This document shows, in pieces, positions 46,842 to 55,207 of a DNA stretch of 64,000 bases. Within the stretch, counting starts at the first letter, position 1. The number at the start of each line of letters is the position of its first letter. Below the pieces are notes generated by a model. The model did no database searches. It saw nothing but the letters and a program-made list of their open reading frames with translations, and had not been told where the DNA came from. The DNA is from Desulfovibrio sp. An276 (GTDB taxonomy: Bacteria > Desulfobacterota > Desulfovibrionia > Desulfovibrionales > Desulfovibrionaceae). Location: contig NZ_NFJC01000001.1 of assembly GCF_002159665.1 (NCBI RefSeq), positions 62,001 through 126,000 of the forward strand, given 5' to 3'. The position numbers and the translations under genes were made by a program.

Positions 46842-47342
46842 TCAGTCCCTGTGGGGATTGGATTCCATCTTCCACTCGCGTACGACCTCGCGCACGCTGG
46901 CAAGCCTTGCCGCATCAAGCTTGCCGTACTCCTCGGCAAAGACGTGGATGCGCGTGCCCCCTCTAGGGACAAAGAGGCCCTTTACCCTGGCCCAAGCAGG
47001 GTGCAGCAAGGTGGTAATATCCTCCAGGACCTTGTTGGTGATGGTCTCCATGAAGGAGTGATGGTTCCTGAAGGCAAACATGTAGAGCTTGAAGCTCTTG
47101 GACTCCACGCACAGCTCGCTGGGAATGTATTCGAGCACGATGGTGCCGAAATCCGGCTGCCCTGTCACGGGACAAAGCGAGGTAAATTCCGGAAAGGCTA
47201 TGCTTATGACATAGTCACGCCCCGGAAAACGGTTGGGAAAGGCTTCGAGGATGTCTATGCCTGGGTCTCCTGCCGGAACAGGGGAGCCTCCGTGGCCCAG
47301 GGCCGAAAGTCCGCCTGTGATATCGTTGCTGCGTGTCTCCAT
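46842..47342 (-). CDS. queF: NADPH-dependent 7-cyano-7-deazaguanine reductase (preQ1 synthase)
   Basis: QueF reduces preQ0 to preQ1 in queuosine tRNA modification. The 166-residue protein is the short, single-domain type. It has the active-site Cys in LCPVTGQPDFG and the QueF motif ESKSFKLYMFAFRNH. The ATG at 47342 follows GATGAGG; the open frame to 47864 is not coding-like. No preQ1 riboswitch was recognised in front of it. It starts the operon queF, membrane protein, ftsY. Confidence 0.93.
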   Translation of the reverse strand: METRSNDITGGLSALGHGGSPVPAGDPGIDILEAFPNRFPGRDYVISIAFPEFTSLCPVTGQPDFGTIVLEYIPSELCVESKSFKLYMFAFRNHHSFMETITNKVLEDITTLLHPAWARVKGLFVPRGGTRIHVFAEEYGKLDAARLASVREVVREWKMESNPHRD

Positions 47343-47413
47343 GCTTGCCTCATCTATATTTTGTTGCCTGAATTGCCTGCTGTCAGCCTCCAGGGGAGGG
47401 ACAAAGTCGTAAA

Positions 47414-47442
47414 AGAATACGCACAAAAGAGGCAAGACACAA
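47414..47442 (-). promoter_or_regulatory. Candidate promoter of queF
   Basis: On the minus strand TTGTGT (plus 47437-47442) and TATTCT (plus 47414-47419) are 17 bp apart, about 70 bp before the queF start. The -35 is a moderate match. Confidence 0.45.
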
Positions 47443-47490
47443 TGCCGGATCCCTGTGTCGCATAACACCCGTTGCAGCTGCGTTTCTCCC

Positions 47491-47531
47491 AAAACGAAAA
47501 GAGGGGCAGGAAAACTTCCTGTCCCCCTTTT
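47491..47531 (-). terminator. Terminator after the exported flavoprotein gene
   Basis: A long stem (47497-47512 with 47516-47531) pairs with one mismatch and one wobble around a 3-nt loop. On the minus strand it runs into CTCTTTTCGTTTT. It separates the reductase genes from the queF promoter. Confidence 0.65.
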
Positions 47532-47560
47532 GGCAGAATGTTGTTTGCATATTTCGAAGG

Positions 47561-48283
47561 TCAGGCAAGCCTGCCCATTTCCCTGGCCTTTTCCAGGGCC
47601 GGATGGTTGCGCATGGCACCGTATGAGTTCACGCCTGTTACAAAGAGCCTGCCCCTGTCCTTCCAGCCCTTGTAGCCAATCATCTGCCTGTAGGATGAGG
47701 CAGCTCCGGCAAAGGAACGCAAAAGGGGCGTCTCCCCGACCATGAGCAGCATGGCCTCGCGCACGGCCATGTCTCTGGGTTTCTCCCTGTGGGAATAGGG
47801 AAAGAAGCGATCGATGGCGCACTTGATATGGCCGCTCATCGCATACCAGTAGAGAGGCGAGCACAGGACAAGGAGATCGGCCCTTTCCAGAAGGGGCCAG
47901 AGTTCATTGAAACTATCCTCCAGCACACAGGGGGCACCTGTGCTCCAGCAGCCGCCGCAGTGCATGCAAGAGACCATGGGCTTTTGCCCACAGGCAAAGA
48001 CATCTACCCTGTGACCAGCCTCGCGGGCACCCTGCACAAAGGCCTGGGCCAAAAGATCACTGTTGCCCCCTTCCCTGCCGCTGCCTGTCAGGACAAGGAT
48101 ATTGCGGCTTTTTCCGGACCCCCTGGTCACAAAGGATTCCACCCTTACCGAAGTTGTGGAAAAGAGCGTTTTGGCGACAATACCTGCTGCACCAAGAACT
48201 ACGGCTGCGACACTGCCCCCCAAAAGAAGGCTTCTGCGTGAAGGACGCATATACTTTCCCGTGCCCGACTCTTCCCTTGCCAT
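47561..48283 (-). CDS. Exported flavodoxin-fold NAD(P)H/FMN reductase-like protein
   Basis: This 240-residue protein has an N-terminal Tat-like or membrane signal (PSRRSLLLGGSVAAVVLGAA) followed by a flavodoxin-like fold of the FMN reductase/iron-sulfur flavoprotein family. The flavin-phosphate loop is VLTGSGREGGNSD, and SPLYWYAMSGHIKCAIDR is the conserved second motif. A Cys cluster (CMHCGGC) lies where related cytoplasmic proteins bind a cluster or have substrate cysteines. The ATG at 48283 follows AGGAG. It lies 9 bp after a cytoplasmic paralogue. Export of this family is uncommon; the electron donor outside the cytoplasm is unknown. Confidence 0.75.
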   Translation of the reverse strand: MAREESGTGKYMRPSRRSLLLGGSVAAVVLGAAGIVAKTLFSTTSVRVESFVTRGSGKSRNILVLTGSGREGGNSDLLAQAFVQGAREAGHRVDVFACGQKPMVSCMHCGGCWSTGAPCVLEDSFNELWPLLERADLLVLCSPLYWYAMSGHIKCAIDRFFPYSHREKPRDMAVREAMLLMVGETPLLRSFAGAASSYRQMIGYKGWKDRGRLFVTGVNSYGAMRNHPALEKAREMGRLA

Positions 48284-48292
48284 GGGGTACTC

Positions 48293-48847
48293 CTAGAGGG
48301 ATGCTCCGAAGCTGCGGGCCTCGTCCAAAACAGGGGAGCCGGCGATGGCACCTGCCTCAAGAACGCCGCCTGCGAGCACTGTGCCAAGGTCCGTCCACTC
48401 CATGAAGGACATGAGCGCATGGTAGTAATCAAGCACAGGCTTCCAGTTGTCGGGAGTATTGCCCTCGGCTGCCATGATGAGTGCGCATTCCTTCTTCGGA
48501 TTGGCGTAGCCAGGATCGCATTCTGCCACGGCAAAAAGCCTGTCGAAGGCCATCTTGAGCTGGGCCGAGAAGGCCCAGTAGTACATGGGGGAAGCGAGGA
48601 TCACAATGTCTGCCTCCCTGTAGGCAGGATAGATTTTGAGCATATCGTCCTTTTGCACACAGGGGCTTGCGGCATCCCTGCCGCCCTTCATGCAGCCAAG
48701 ACAGGGGTGCAGGTCCATTTTCTGCAGATCAAAGCGGGTCACGGTGTGGCCGGCCTGTGTGGCGCCTTCAGTGAATGCGTCGAGCAGCATGGAGGTATTG
48801 CCCCTGGCCCTTGGGCTGCCGTTGAGAACCAGAATCTTCTTGCTCAT
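48293..48847 (-). CDS. NADPH-dependent FMN reductase / iron-sulfur flavoprotein family protein
   Basis: This 184-residue cytoplasmic protein has the flavodoxin-like fold with flavin loop LNGSPRARGNTSML and the second motif SPMYYWAFSAQLKMAFDR. A Cys motif (CLGCMKGG...SPC) matches the exported paralogue downstream. The ATG at 48847 follows AAAGGAG. It lies between a radical SAM gene and the exported paralogue, all probably transcribed from the TetR-type promoter at 49882-49910. Physiological substrate unknown. Confidence 0.8.
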   Translation of the reverse strand: MSKKILVLNGSPRARGNTSMLLDAFTEGATQAGHTVTRFDLQKMDLHPCLGCMKGGRDAASPCVQKDDMLKIYPAYREADIVILASPMYYWAFSAQLKMAFDRLFAVAECDPGYANPKKECALIMAAEGNTPDNWKPVLDYYHALMSFMEWTDLGTVLAGGVLEAGAIAGSPVLDEARSFGASL

Positions 48848-48937
48848 GATATGCTCCTTTGGGGAATGTGCCCCGACCTGCCACATGCTTTCAGGCGCGG
48901 CACAAACGCTGAAAAAAATGTGAATTCTTGTGAACTT

Positions 48938-49831
48938 CTAGAGGGAGTGCATGTGTCTTCTTCCGACCATGAGTTCAAGCTCCTCGTCGCACATGGTGGA
49001 AAGGATCTCGTCTATTTCCCGCAAGACCTCCTTCCTTGCTTCCCCATCCCGCACCCGCAGGCGAAAGTTCAGGGGATTGAGGTAATGGATCCCGTCGTAG
49101 AAGGTGTCGACATCGAGTTCGCTCAAAAAGGCGCGCAGCTCCTCTATCTTTTCCCGCTCGTTGGCTTCGGTGAAGCTCCCCTCAAGAACCATGTCCTGCA
49201 GGGGCGTGTCGGGAAAGATGGTGAGGCCAGTGGTCGTGATGCGCTTGGGATGCACCCTGTTGAACATGCGCGCAGTGGCAAGACCGCTTTCGATGCCGCG
49301 CCCCTTGCCGCCCATGCCGAGGATATAGAAGTTTGTGTAGGTGATGCCTGCCCCATCGAGCCTCGTAAGCTCGCGCACAATGTCCTCGGCTGTGTGGCCC
49401 TTGTTCATGAGGGAAAGGACCATGTTGTTGCCGTTTTCCGTGCCAATATAGAGGTGGTTCAGTCCAAGGCGGGCAAGCATTGAAAGCTCCCCGTCGCTCT
49501 TGAGTGCTATGTCGCCAATGCGCGCCTGCATGGAAAGCCTCGAAAAGCGCGGAAACGATGTGCGCAAAACGGCAATCCAGGAGGCTAGCCTTGCAAAGGG
49601 CAGGGCAAGGGGATTTGATCCTGTCAGATAGATGGGTGTGTCAGGGGAGAAAAAGGGCCTCGCCCTCTCTGCCTCAAGGGAGAGTTCCGTATCCGTCACG
49701 GCCATGAAGGGATAGCCGCGCGACACGTAGCAGAAGCTGCACTTGTTGTAGGTACAGCCCTGGGTTGCGCGCAAAAGCAGGGAATGTGCCTCCTGCGGCG
49801 GCCGCATCTGCGGTTCTGTAAATTGTGTCAC
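48938..49831 (-). CDS. Radical SAM protein of unknown specificity
   Basis: This 297-residue protein has the motif GCTYNKCSFCYV, a CX4CX2C variant found in one subgroup of radical SAM proteins, and further family features such as YIGTENGNN and FYILGMGG. The start is judged to be a GTG at 49831, because AGGAGG lies 9 nt upstream; an ATG at 49873 would add 14 residues but has no binding site and would sit at the -10 box. Its promoter carries operator-like repeats. The substrate is unknown. Confidence 0.82.
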   Translation of the reverse strand: MTQFTEPQMRPPQEAHSLLLRATQGCTYNKCSFCYVSRGYPFMAVTDTELSLEAERARPFFSPDTPIYLTGSNPLALPFARLASWIAVLRTSFPRFSRLSMQARIGDIALKSDGELSMLARLGLNHLYIGTENGNNMVLSLMNKGHTAEDIVRELTRLDGAGITYTNFYILGMGGKGRGIESGLATARMFNRVHPKRITTTGLTIFPDTPLQDMVLEGSFTEANEREKIEELRAFLSELDVDTFYDGIHYLNPLNFRLRVRDGEARKEVLREIDEILSTMCDEELELMVGRRHMHSL

Positions 49832-49881
49832 GCCGGTACCTCCTCCGAGACACGCTAGGAGTTCGTGTTCCATGTGGATAT

Positions 49882-49910
49882 TATTTAGCGCTCGTTACAA
49901 AAATAGTCAA
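49882..49910 (-). promoter_or_regulatory. Promoter of the radical SAM/flavoprotein unit with operator in the spacer
   Basis: On the minus strand TTGACT (plus 49905-49910) and TAAATA (plus 49882-49887) are 17 bp apart. The spacer overlaps the inverted repeat TTAGC-N4-GTTAC at 49885-49898. A related site, TTAGC-AAAC-GCTAA, lies at 50001-50014. Such placement fits repression, plausibly by the TetR protein encoded just upstream. Confidence 0.6.
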
Positions 49911-49918
49911 GACAGAAA

Positions 49919-49937
49919 TTTCGGATTTTTTCCGAAA
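49919..49937 (-). other. TTTCGGA inverted repeat downstream of tetR-type gene
   Basis: TTTCGGA (49919-49925) and TCCGAAA (49931-49937) form a perfect 7-bp stem around five T residues. It may be a weak terminator for the TetR gene or part of the promoter region. Confidence 0.35.
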
Positions 49938-50000
49938 CACTCTTCAAGATAAGGAATATTTCTGACGCATTAACAAGAGCAATCCTTGCGTGACTGTTAC

Positions 50001-50014
50001 TTAGCAAACGCTAA
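50001..50014. promoter_or_regulatory. Upstream operator candidate TTAGC-N4-GCTAA
   Basis: TTAGC-AAAC-GCTAA is a perfect inverted repeat about 90 bp upstream of the -35 box, and resembles the site inside the promoter (49885-49898). The pair may allow cooperative binding. Confidence 0.4.
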
Positions 50015-50051
50015 AAAATTTGCGACAAGAGAACTGTCCATACCTTCCCTG

Positions 50052-50690
50052 TCAGGACTGCGTAGTTCTTGGGGGCAAGAGGCGCGCTGCCAGGGTAGCC
50101 ATGTTCACAAGCTCGGAGAGAAAGAGGCCATCCCTGGCCTGCAGGGACAGGCCTTCGAGCATGGTATTGAGCGCTCCTGCCAGGGCAGGGACATCCGTGT
50201 CTGCCGGAATCTGGCCATCGGCAATGGCCTTGCGGAAACGATCGGCAAACATCTGCCGTGTTGCCTGCCTGCACTCCCGCACCCTTTCTATGATTGCCTT
50301 CTCGTCCTGGCTTATGTTCACGGCTGCAAGCACAACCATGCAGCCGCAGGGCGTTTCAGGGGACAACAGAATCCGGGCAGCCTCGCGAAAGAAGTTTTCC
50401 ACTGCCCTGTATACGTCGGGCTCTGCGCAAAAACGTTTGGCAGGTTCGTCCCAATAGGTGTGCTCATAGTAGTCCAAAGCCTCGAGAAAGAGGGAGGCCT
50501 TGTTGCCAAAGGCCGCGTACAGACTGGGCGGCCTGATCTCCATAACCTTGCACAACTCTGCCACTGAGGCCGGCTCGTATCCCCTCTGCCAGAAGAGCTC
50601 AAGCGCCCTGTGCAGGGCCTGATCCCGATCAAAGCAGCGCGGCCTGCCCTTGCCCTGCCCCTGTTCGTTTGTCCTGTTCCCATGCGTCAT
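50052..50690 (-). CDS. TetR/AcrR-family transcriptional regulator
   Basis: This 212-residue protein has an N-terminal TetR helix-turn-helix (RALELFWQRGYEPASVAELC, then IRPPSLYAAFGNKASLF) and a helical ligand-binding domain. The ATG at 50690 follows GGAGGAG. It is divergent from the tcu operon and lies just upstream of the radical SAM/flavoprotein unit, so it could control either or both, as well as itself. The ligand is unknown. Confidence 0.88.
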   Translation of the reverse strand: MTHGNRTNEQGQGKGRPRCFDRDQALHRALELFWQRGYEPASVAELCKVMEIRPPSLYAAFGNKASLFLEALDYYEHTYWDEPAKRFCAEPDVYRAVENFFREAARILLSPETPCGCMVVLAAVNISQDEKAIIERVRECRQATRQMFADRFRKAIADGQIPADTDVPALAGALNTMLEGLSLQARDGLFLSELVNMATLAARLLPPRTTQS

Positions 50691-51204
50691 GCCCTGCTCC
50701 TCCCTGGTTCTCCCTTCGCCTGAGCCAGCAAACAGCCAATGCAGGCGGTCCGCCTCCTGTCTAGGTATAGTTTTCCGCCTCTTCTGGCAATGTACATCCC
50801 CTCACCGCTCCTTGGGGACAGAACGTTGCAACAGTTCCAAAACGTTTCAAATAGTGTTACACTGAAACATTGTGAAACACAGTGAAACATCATGTTTCCT
50901 GTGCCATTTTGCACATGATCCAATCGCTGGTCTTGTTCAAAATGGCACATGGGAAGTTTCATGTTTTTCGTCACTTGTTCCTTTGTACACAAGCACAGCC
51001 AAGGCACTGTATCCCTGTCCATATTCAGCAAACTGTTCCTGCTTTCTCCCTCATTTTCAGCTCAAGCGGTCTTCTGTTTTCCTCCTCAGGCTTTTTTTTG
51101 GCCGGGTATTTGCATTTTACATACTGTAACACCGGACCGTTGCCCAAATCATCGGCCGGCCCCGGGGCCGGCTTCAAGGATCTTCAAACGCAGAAGGAGG
51201 AAGC
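50691..51204. promoter_or_regulatory. Regulatory region between tetR-type gene and tcuA
   Basis: This 514-bp gap has no gene. It holds three TGAAACA boxes exactly 10 bp apart (50863, 50873, 50883), the last forming a palindrome GAAACAT-C-ATGTTTC (50884-50898), and single GTTTCA boxes at 50844 and 50956. A perfect 12-bp inverted repeat follows (TGTGCCATTTTG, 50900-50911, with 50938-50949). An 18-bp perfect palindrome, GCCGGCCCCGGGGCCGGC, lies at 51155-51172 in the tcuA leader. A moderate minus-strand promoter for the TetR gene may overlap the boxes; no clear plus-strand promoter was found. Confidence 0.6.
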
Positions 51205-52614
51205 ATGAGCAGTTCATGTTCACCCCGCGACAAGAAAATGCTGGACGTTCTCGTCATTGGCGGCGGCAACGCAGCCCTGTGCGCAGCCATCACTGCCCGC
51301 AGGGCCGGAGCCACAGTCAAGCTCATCGAGGCCTCGCCCAAGGATGTGAGGGGCGGCAACAGCCGGCATACGCGCAATATCCGCTATATCCACCCCTCGA
51401 AGAACTCCTTTCTGACCGGTCCCTATGAAGAGGAAGAGTGCTACAAGGACCTTTTGGGCGTCACCAAGGGCAATACCATCGAATCCATGGCGCGCCTGGT
51501 TATCCGCGGCTCCAACAATGTCGGCGACTGGATGATGGAACAGGGTGTTCATTTCCAGCCGGCCATGCGCGGCACGCTTCACCTTTCCCGTACCAACGGC
51601 TTCTTCCTGGGCGGAGGCAAAGCCCTCATCAACGCCTATTACGCAACTGCCGAAAAACTGGGCGTGGAAATCGCCTACGAAACCGAAGCCGTGGACCTGT
51701 GCATAGAGGACGACACCTTCAAGTGGGCGCTTGTGCACCACAACGGCGAGGAAGAACGCATCGAGGCAAAGGCCGTTGTCCTTGCCTCGGGCGGCTACCA
51801 GGCAAACATCGAATGGCTCAAGCGCTCCTGGGGCCCCCAGGCGGCAAATTTCCTCATTCGCGGAACACCCTACGATCGCGGCCAGATGCTCAAGGTCATG
51901 ATGGAACACGGCGCAAAGACCCTGGGCGACCCCACCCAGGGGCACTGCGTTGCCATTGACGGACGCGCTCCCAAGTTTGACGGCGGCATCTGTACACGCC
52001 TCGACTGCGTTCCCTTCGGCATAGCAGTGAACAAGAACTGCCAGCGCTTCTACGACGAGGGCGAGGAAATCTGGCCCAAGCGCTACGCCATCTGGGGACG
52101 CCTTGTGGCCGAACAGCCGGATCAGGTCGCCTACATCATTATCGATTCCAAGTCCATCAATCTCTTCATGCCCTCTGTCTTCCCGCCCATCGAGGCCAAG
52201 ACCATAGCGGAAATGGCTGCAAAGATGGAACTCGACCCAGAGGCTCTCGAAAAGACCGTTGCCGAATTCAACGCGCACACAGTGCCTGGCGGCAACTTCA
52301 ATTCCGGCGACAAGGACGGCATTGCCACCCAGGGCCTGGAACCCAAGAAGAGCAACTGGGCTCGTCCCATCGACACCCCGCCCTACTACGGCTACTGCCT
52401 GCGCCCGGGCATCACCTTCTCGTACTTGAGCCTTGCCATCAACGAGAGGGCACAGGTTCTCAAGGAAAACGACACGCCCTTCAACAACATCTTTGCAGCA
52501 GGCGAAATCACCTCCGGCAACGTGCTCGGGCAGGGATACATGGCCGGTTTTGGCATGACCATAGGAACCGTTTTTGGCCGCATTGCAGGTAAGGAGGCCG
52601 TATGTCTGAAGTAA
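51205..52614 (+). CDS. tcuA: FAD-dependent tricarballylate dehydrogenase TcuA
   Basis: TcuA oxidises tricarballylate to cis-aconitate using FAD. The 469-residue protein belongs to the fumarate reductase/succinate dehydrogenase flavoprotein family, with the FAD motif VLVIGGGNAALCAAITA near residue 15 and the C-terminal FAAGEITSGNVLGQGYMAG. No signal peptide is present. The ATG at 51205 follows GAAGGAGG. It overlaps tcuB by 13 nt, the usual partner. Related flavoproteins can work in the reductive direction, so aconitate or fumarate reduction cannot be excluded from sequence. Confidence 0.85.
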   Translation: MSSSCSPRDKKMLDVLVIGGGNAALCAAITARRAGATVKLIEASPKDVRGGNSRHTRNIRYIHPSKNSFLTGPYEEEECYKDLLGVTKGNTIESMARLVIRGSNNVGDWMMEQGVHFQPAMRGTLHLSRTNGFFLGGGKALINAYYATAEKLGVEIAYETEAVDLCIEDDTFKWALVHHNGEEERIEAKAVVLASGGYQANIEWLKRSWGPQAANFLIRGTPYDRGQMLKVMMEHGAKTLGDPTQGHCVAIDGRAPKFDGGICTRLDCVPFGIAVNKNCQRFYDEGEEIWPKRYAIWGRLVAEQPDQVAYIIIDSKSINLFMPSVFPPIEAKTIAEMAAKMELDPEALEKTVAEFNAHTVPGGNFNSGDKDGIATQGLEPKKSNWARPIDTPPYYGYCLRPGITFSYLSLAINERAQVLKENDTPFNNIFAAGEITSGNVLGQGYMAGFGMTIGTVFGRIAGKEAVCLK

Positions 52615-53696
52615 TGAAGGAAGCCCACCGCACGACCACAATATGCAATGCGTGCAGGTATTGCGAAGGCTTTTGCGCAGTGTTCCCGGTCATGGAACTG
52701 CGCAGGACCTTCACGGATCAGGAACTGAAATATTTCGCCAACCTCTGCCACAACTGCCGCGGCTGTTACTACGCCTGTCAGTATGCCCCGCCCCACGAAT
52801 TCGATCTCAACTACCCCGAGGTCATGGCAAAGCTGCGCAGGGAAACCTACGAGGAGTTCGCCTGGCCGAGATTCCTTGCCCCAGCGCTTCGCTCCAACGG
52901 CCTCTACGTCTTCGGCGTCTCCCTCCTCTTTGTTCTTGTTTTCCTTGTCGGCGCACTGCTTGCCAACGGCTCAAAGGCCTTCTTCACGGCCTACACGGGC
53001 GAAGGTTCCTTCTATGAAATCATCCCCTACGGCCTCATGCTTGTCCTTTTTGGCGCTGCCTTCCTCTTTGGCCTTGTTGCCCTGTACAAGGGTGTAAAGA
53101 CCTTCTGGAAGGAAACTGCCGCAAAGCCGGACGAGATGTGGAGGATTGCCAACCACGTGCAGGCCATAAAGGACACCCTCACCCTGCGCTACCTCGACGG
53201 CAACGGCGAAGGCTGCAACTACCCGGACGATCGCTTCAGCATGATACGCCGCAAGTTCCACCACGCAACCTTCTACGGCTTCATGGCCTGCGTTGTCTCA
53301 ACGGCCATAGCCTTCATCTACGACCACATTTTCGGCTGGCCTGCCCCCTACGAATTCTTCAGCCTTCCGGTTCTCTTCGGCACAGGCGGCGGCATAGCAC
53401 TGTGCATCGGCACGGGCGGCCTCATGTACCTGAAGTGCAAGATGGACAGGCGCCCCTACGACGAAGCCAGCATCAGCATGGACGTCTCCTTCGCAATGCT
53501 GCTCTTCCTCATCTGCCTGACCGGTCTTCTGCTCATGCTTCTCCACACAACAGCTCTCATGGGCCTGCTTCTGTGCATCCATCTCGGCCTCGTGCTCGGG
53601 CTCTTTGTGACCTTCTCCACCAGCAAGTTTGCGCACATTGCCTACCGCTACTTTGCCCTTGTGCGTAATGCCTACGAAATGCGCGACAGCAACTGA
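52602..53696 (+). CDS. tcuB: Membrane Fe-S/heme electron transfer protein TcuB
   Basis: TcuB reoxidises the FAD of TcuA and passes electrons to the membrane quinone pool. The 364-residue protein has two N-terminal 4Fe-4S motifs (CNACRYCEGFC and CHNCRGCYYAC) followed by about six hydrophobic segments with histidines suited to heme b. It overlaps tcuA by 13 nt, which supports a complex. Length and layout match the TcuB family. Confidence 0.87.
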   Translation: MSEVMKEAHRTTTICNACRYCEGFCAVFPVMELRRTFTDQELKYFANLCHNCRGCYYACQYAPPHEFDLNYPEVMAKLRRETYEEFAWPRFLAPALRSNGLYVFGVSLLFVLVFLVGALLANGSKAFFTAYTGEGSFYEIIPYGLMLVLFGAAFLFGLVALYKGVKTFWKETAAKPDEMWRIANHVQAIKDTLTLRYLDGNGEGCNYPDDRFSMIRRKFHHATFYGFMACVVSTAIAFIYDHIFGWPAPYEFFSLPVLFGTGGGIALCIGTGGLMYLKCKMDRRPYDEASISMDVSFAMLLFLICLTGLLLMLLHTTALMGLLLCIHLGLVLGLFVTFSTSKFAHIAYRYFALVRNAYEMRDSN

Positions 53697-53779
53697 TCCT
53701 GCCTCCTCCACAAGATACAGCCTGCATGCGGCAAAAGATCGCATGCAGGCAGGGACAGGGCTGTCAGGGGGACAAAGCC

Positions 53780-55063
53780 ATGCTGACCTACTTCGGACTG
53801 TTGATCATCATCCTCACCATCGTCGCCATGATCAAAAAGGTGGAATCACGCCTGGTTCTGATCGCCGCAGGCTTCATCATGGCGGTGGCTGCCCTAGCGC
53901 CCATGGCGGCCTTCAACGGGCTGACCAAGGGCATGACGGAATCCAACCTCATCTGCAATATCTGCTCAGTCATGGCCTTTGCCTTTGTCATGAAATACAC
54001 CGGCTGTGACCTGCACCTCTCGAACGCCGTGTCCAAACCCCTGTACAAGGTCCGTCTCATCCTGGTGCCTGGCGCAACCTTTGTCACCTTCTTTGTCAAC
54101 ATCTCCCTGCCGAGCGCAGCAGGCGTTGCAGCCGCAGTGGGTTCGGTCATCATCCCCCTGCTCATGCGCATGGGCGTACACCCTGCCATGGCCGGCGCAG
54201 CAGTCCTCATGGGCACCTACGGCAGCATTCTCTCCCCTGGTCTTCCCCACAACCCCTTTGTGGCCGAAATCGCAACCAAGGTCCTGCAGCGTGACGTGCC
54301 TGTCATGGAAGTCATCACCCGTCACTCCATGGCAAGTGTCACCACGGTCATTGTCGCCGGCCTCCTCCTTTGGGGCGTGTCCATCTTCCTGAAGGAAGGC
54401 AAGGGCTATGTTCCTCCCACAACCACCAACGAGGAAAACTTCAAGGTCAACCCCCTCTATGCAGTCATCCCCATCGTGCCGGTAGCCATGCTCATCACGG
54501 GCGCCCTCTTCCCCGAACAGCTCCCTGCGCTCGCGGCACTGCGTGTCGAGCACACAATGCTCTTTGGTGCGGCCCTTGGCCTTGTGGCAACCAGAAAGAA
54601 CCCCATGGACGGCTCACGGCAATTCTTCGCAGGCCTAGGCAAGGGCTACGCGGACATCATGGGTATAGTTATAGCTGCAGCAGTCTTTGTGGCAGGCATG
54701 AAGGCCACAGGCGTTGTTGACGCAGGCATCGAGCTCATGAAGACATCGGAAGACGCAGCCACCCTGGCAGCCCTGCTTGGCCCCTGGGCCATGGCCGTTG
54801 TCTGCGGGTCCGGCAATGCCGCAACCATAGCCTTCAACGAGGCGGTCACTGTGTCCGCTCCGGCCTTTGGCGTAGACGTCATCGACATGGGCGCCCTTGC
54901 TACACTCGCTGGCTGCATAGGCCGTTGCATGTCCCCCATAGCAGGCGTGACCTTCGTGTGCGCAGGGCTTTGCGGGGCAAATCCCATGGAACTCGTGAAG
55001 CGGACCTGTCTTCCCTGCCTGGCAGGTCTCGTGGTAGGCTATGCCATGCTCATAGGATTCTAG
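53780..55063 (+). CDS. DcuC-family C4-dicarboxylate/tricarboxylate carrier
   Basis: This 427-residue protein is a membrane carrier with about 12 hydrophobic segments and resembles the DcuC anaerobic C4-dicarboxylate carriers (for example the conserved GSVIIPLLMRMGVHPAMAGA region). The ATG at 53780 follows AGGGGG. In the well-studied tcu locus the third gene, tcuC, encodes an unrelated MFS carrier, so this is a replacement by another family. Its location suggests import of tricarballylate, aconitate or citrate, possibly in exchange for succinate; this is inference. Confidence 0.8.
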   Translation: MLTYFGLLIIILTIVAMIKKVESRLVLIAAGFIMAVAALAPMAAFNGLTKGMTESNLICNICSVMAFAFVMKYTGCDLHLSNAVSKPLYKVRLILVPGATFVTFFVNISLPSAAGVAAAVGSVIIPLLMRMGVHPAMAGAAVLMGTYGSILSPGLPHNPFVAEIATKVLQRDVPVMEVITRHSMASVTTVIVAGLLLWGVSIFLKEGKGYVPPTTTNEENFKVNPLYAVIPIVPVAMLITGALFPEQLPALAALRVEHTMLFGAALGLVATRKNPMDGSRQFFAGLGKGYADIMGIVIAAAVFVAGMKATGVVDAGIELMKTSEDAATLAALLGPWAMAVVCGSGNAATIAFNEAVTVSAPAFGVDVIDMGALATLAGCIGRCMSPIAGVTFVCAGLCGANPMELVKRTCLPCLAGLVVGYAMLIGF

Positions 55064-55207
55064 GGGACATGCCCCAGAACCCGTGGTCCGCATGGCACAG
55101 GCAACACAGCAAACGAAGCGACTTACTGCAATTGCATAGTACAAGCTCACGGGGGCAAAAGGGCATACCTCTGCACCCCCGGGGGCAAAGCCCAGAGGAC
55201 AAAGCTC

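Noticed and set aside
47343-47560. preQ1 riboswitch upstream of queF
   Set aside because: The leader lacks the short C-rich loop and A-rich tail arrangement of the known preQ1 classes.
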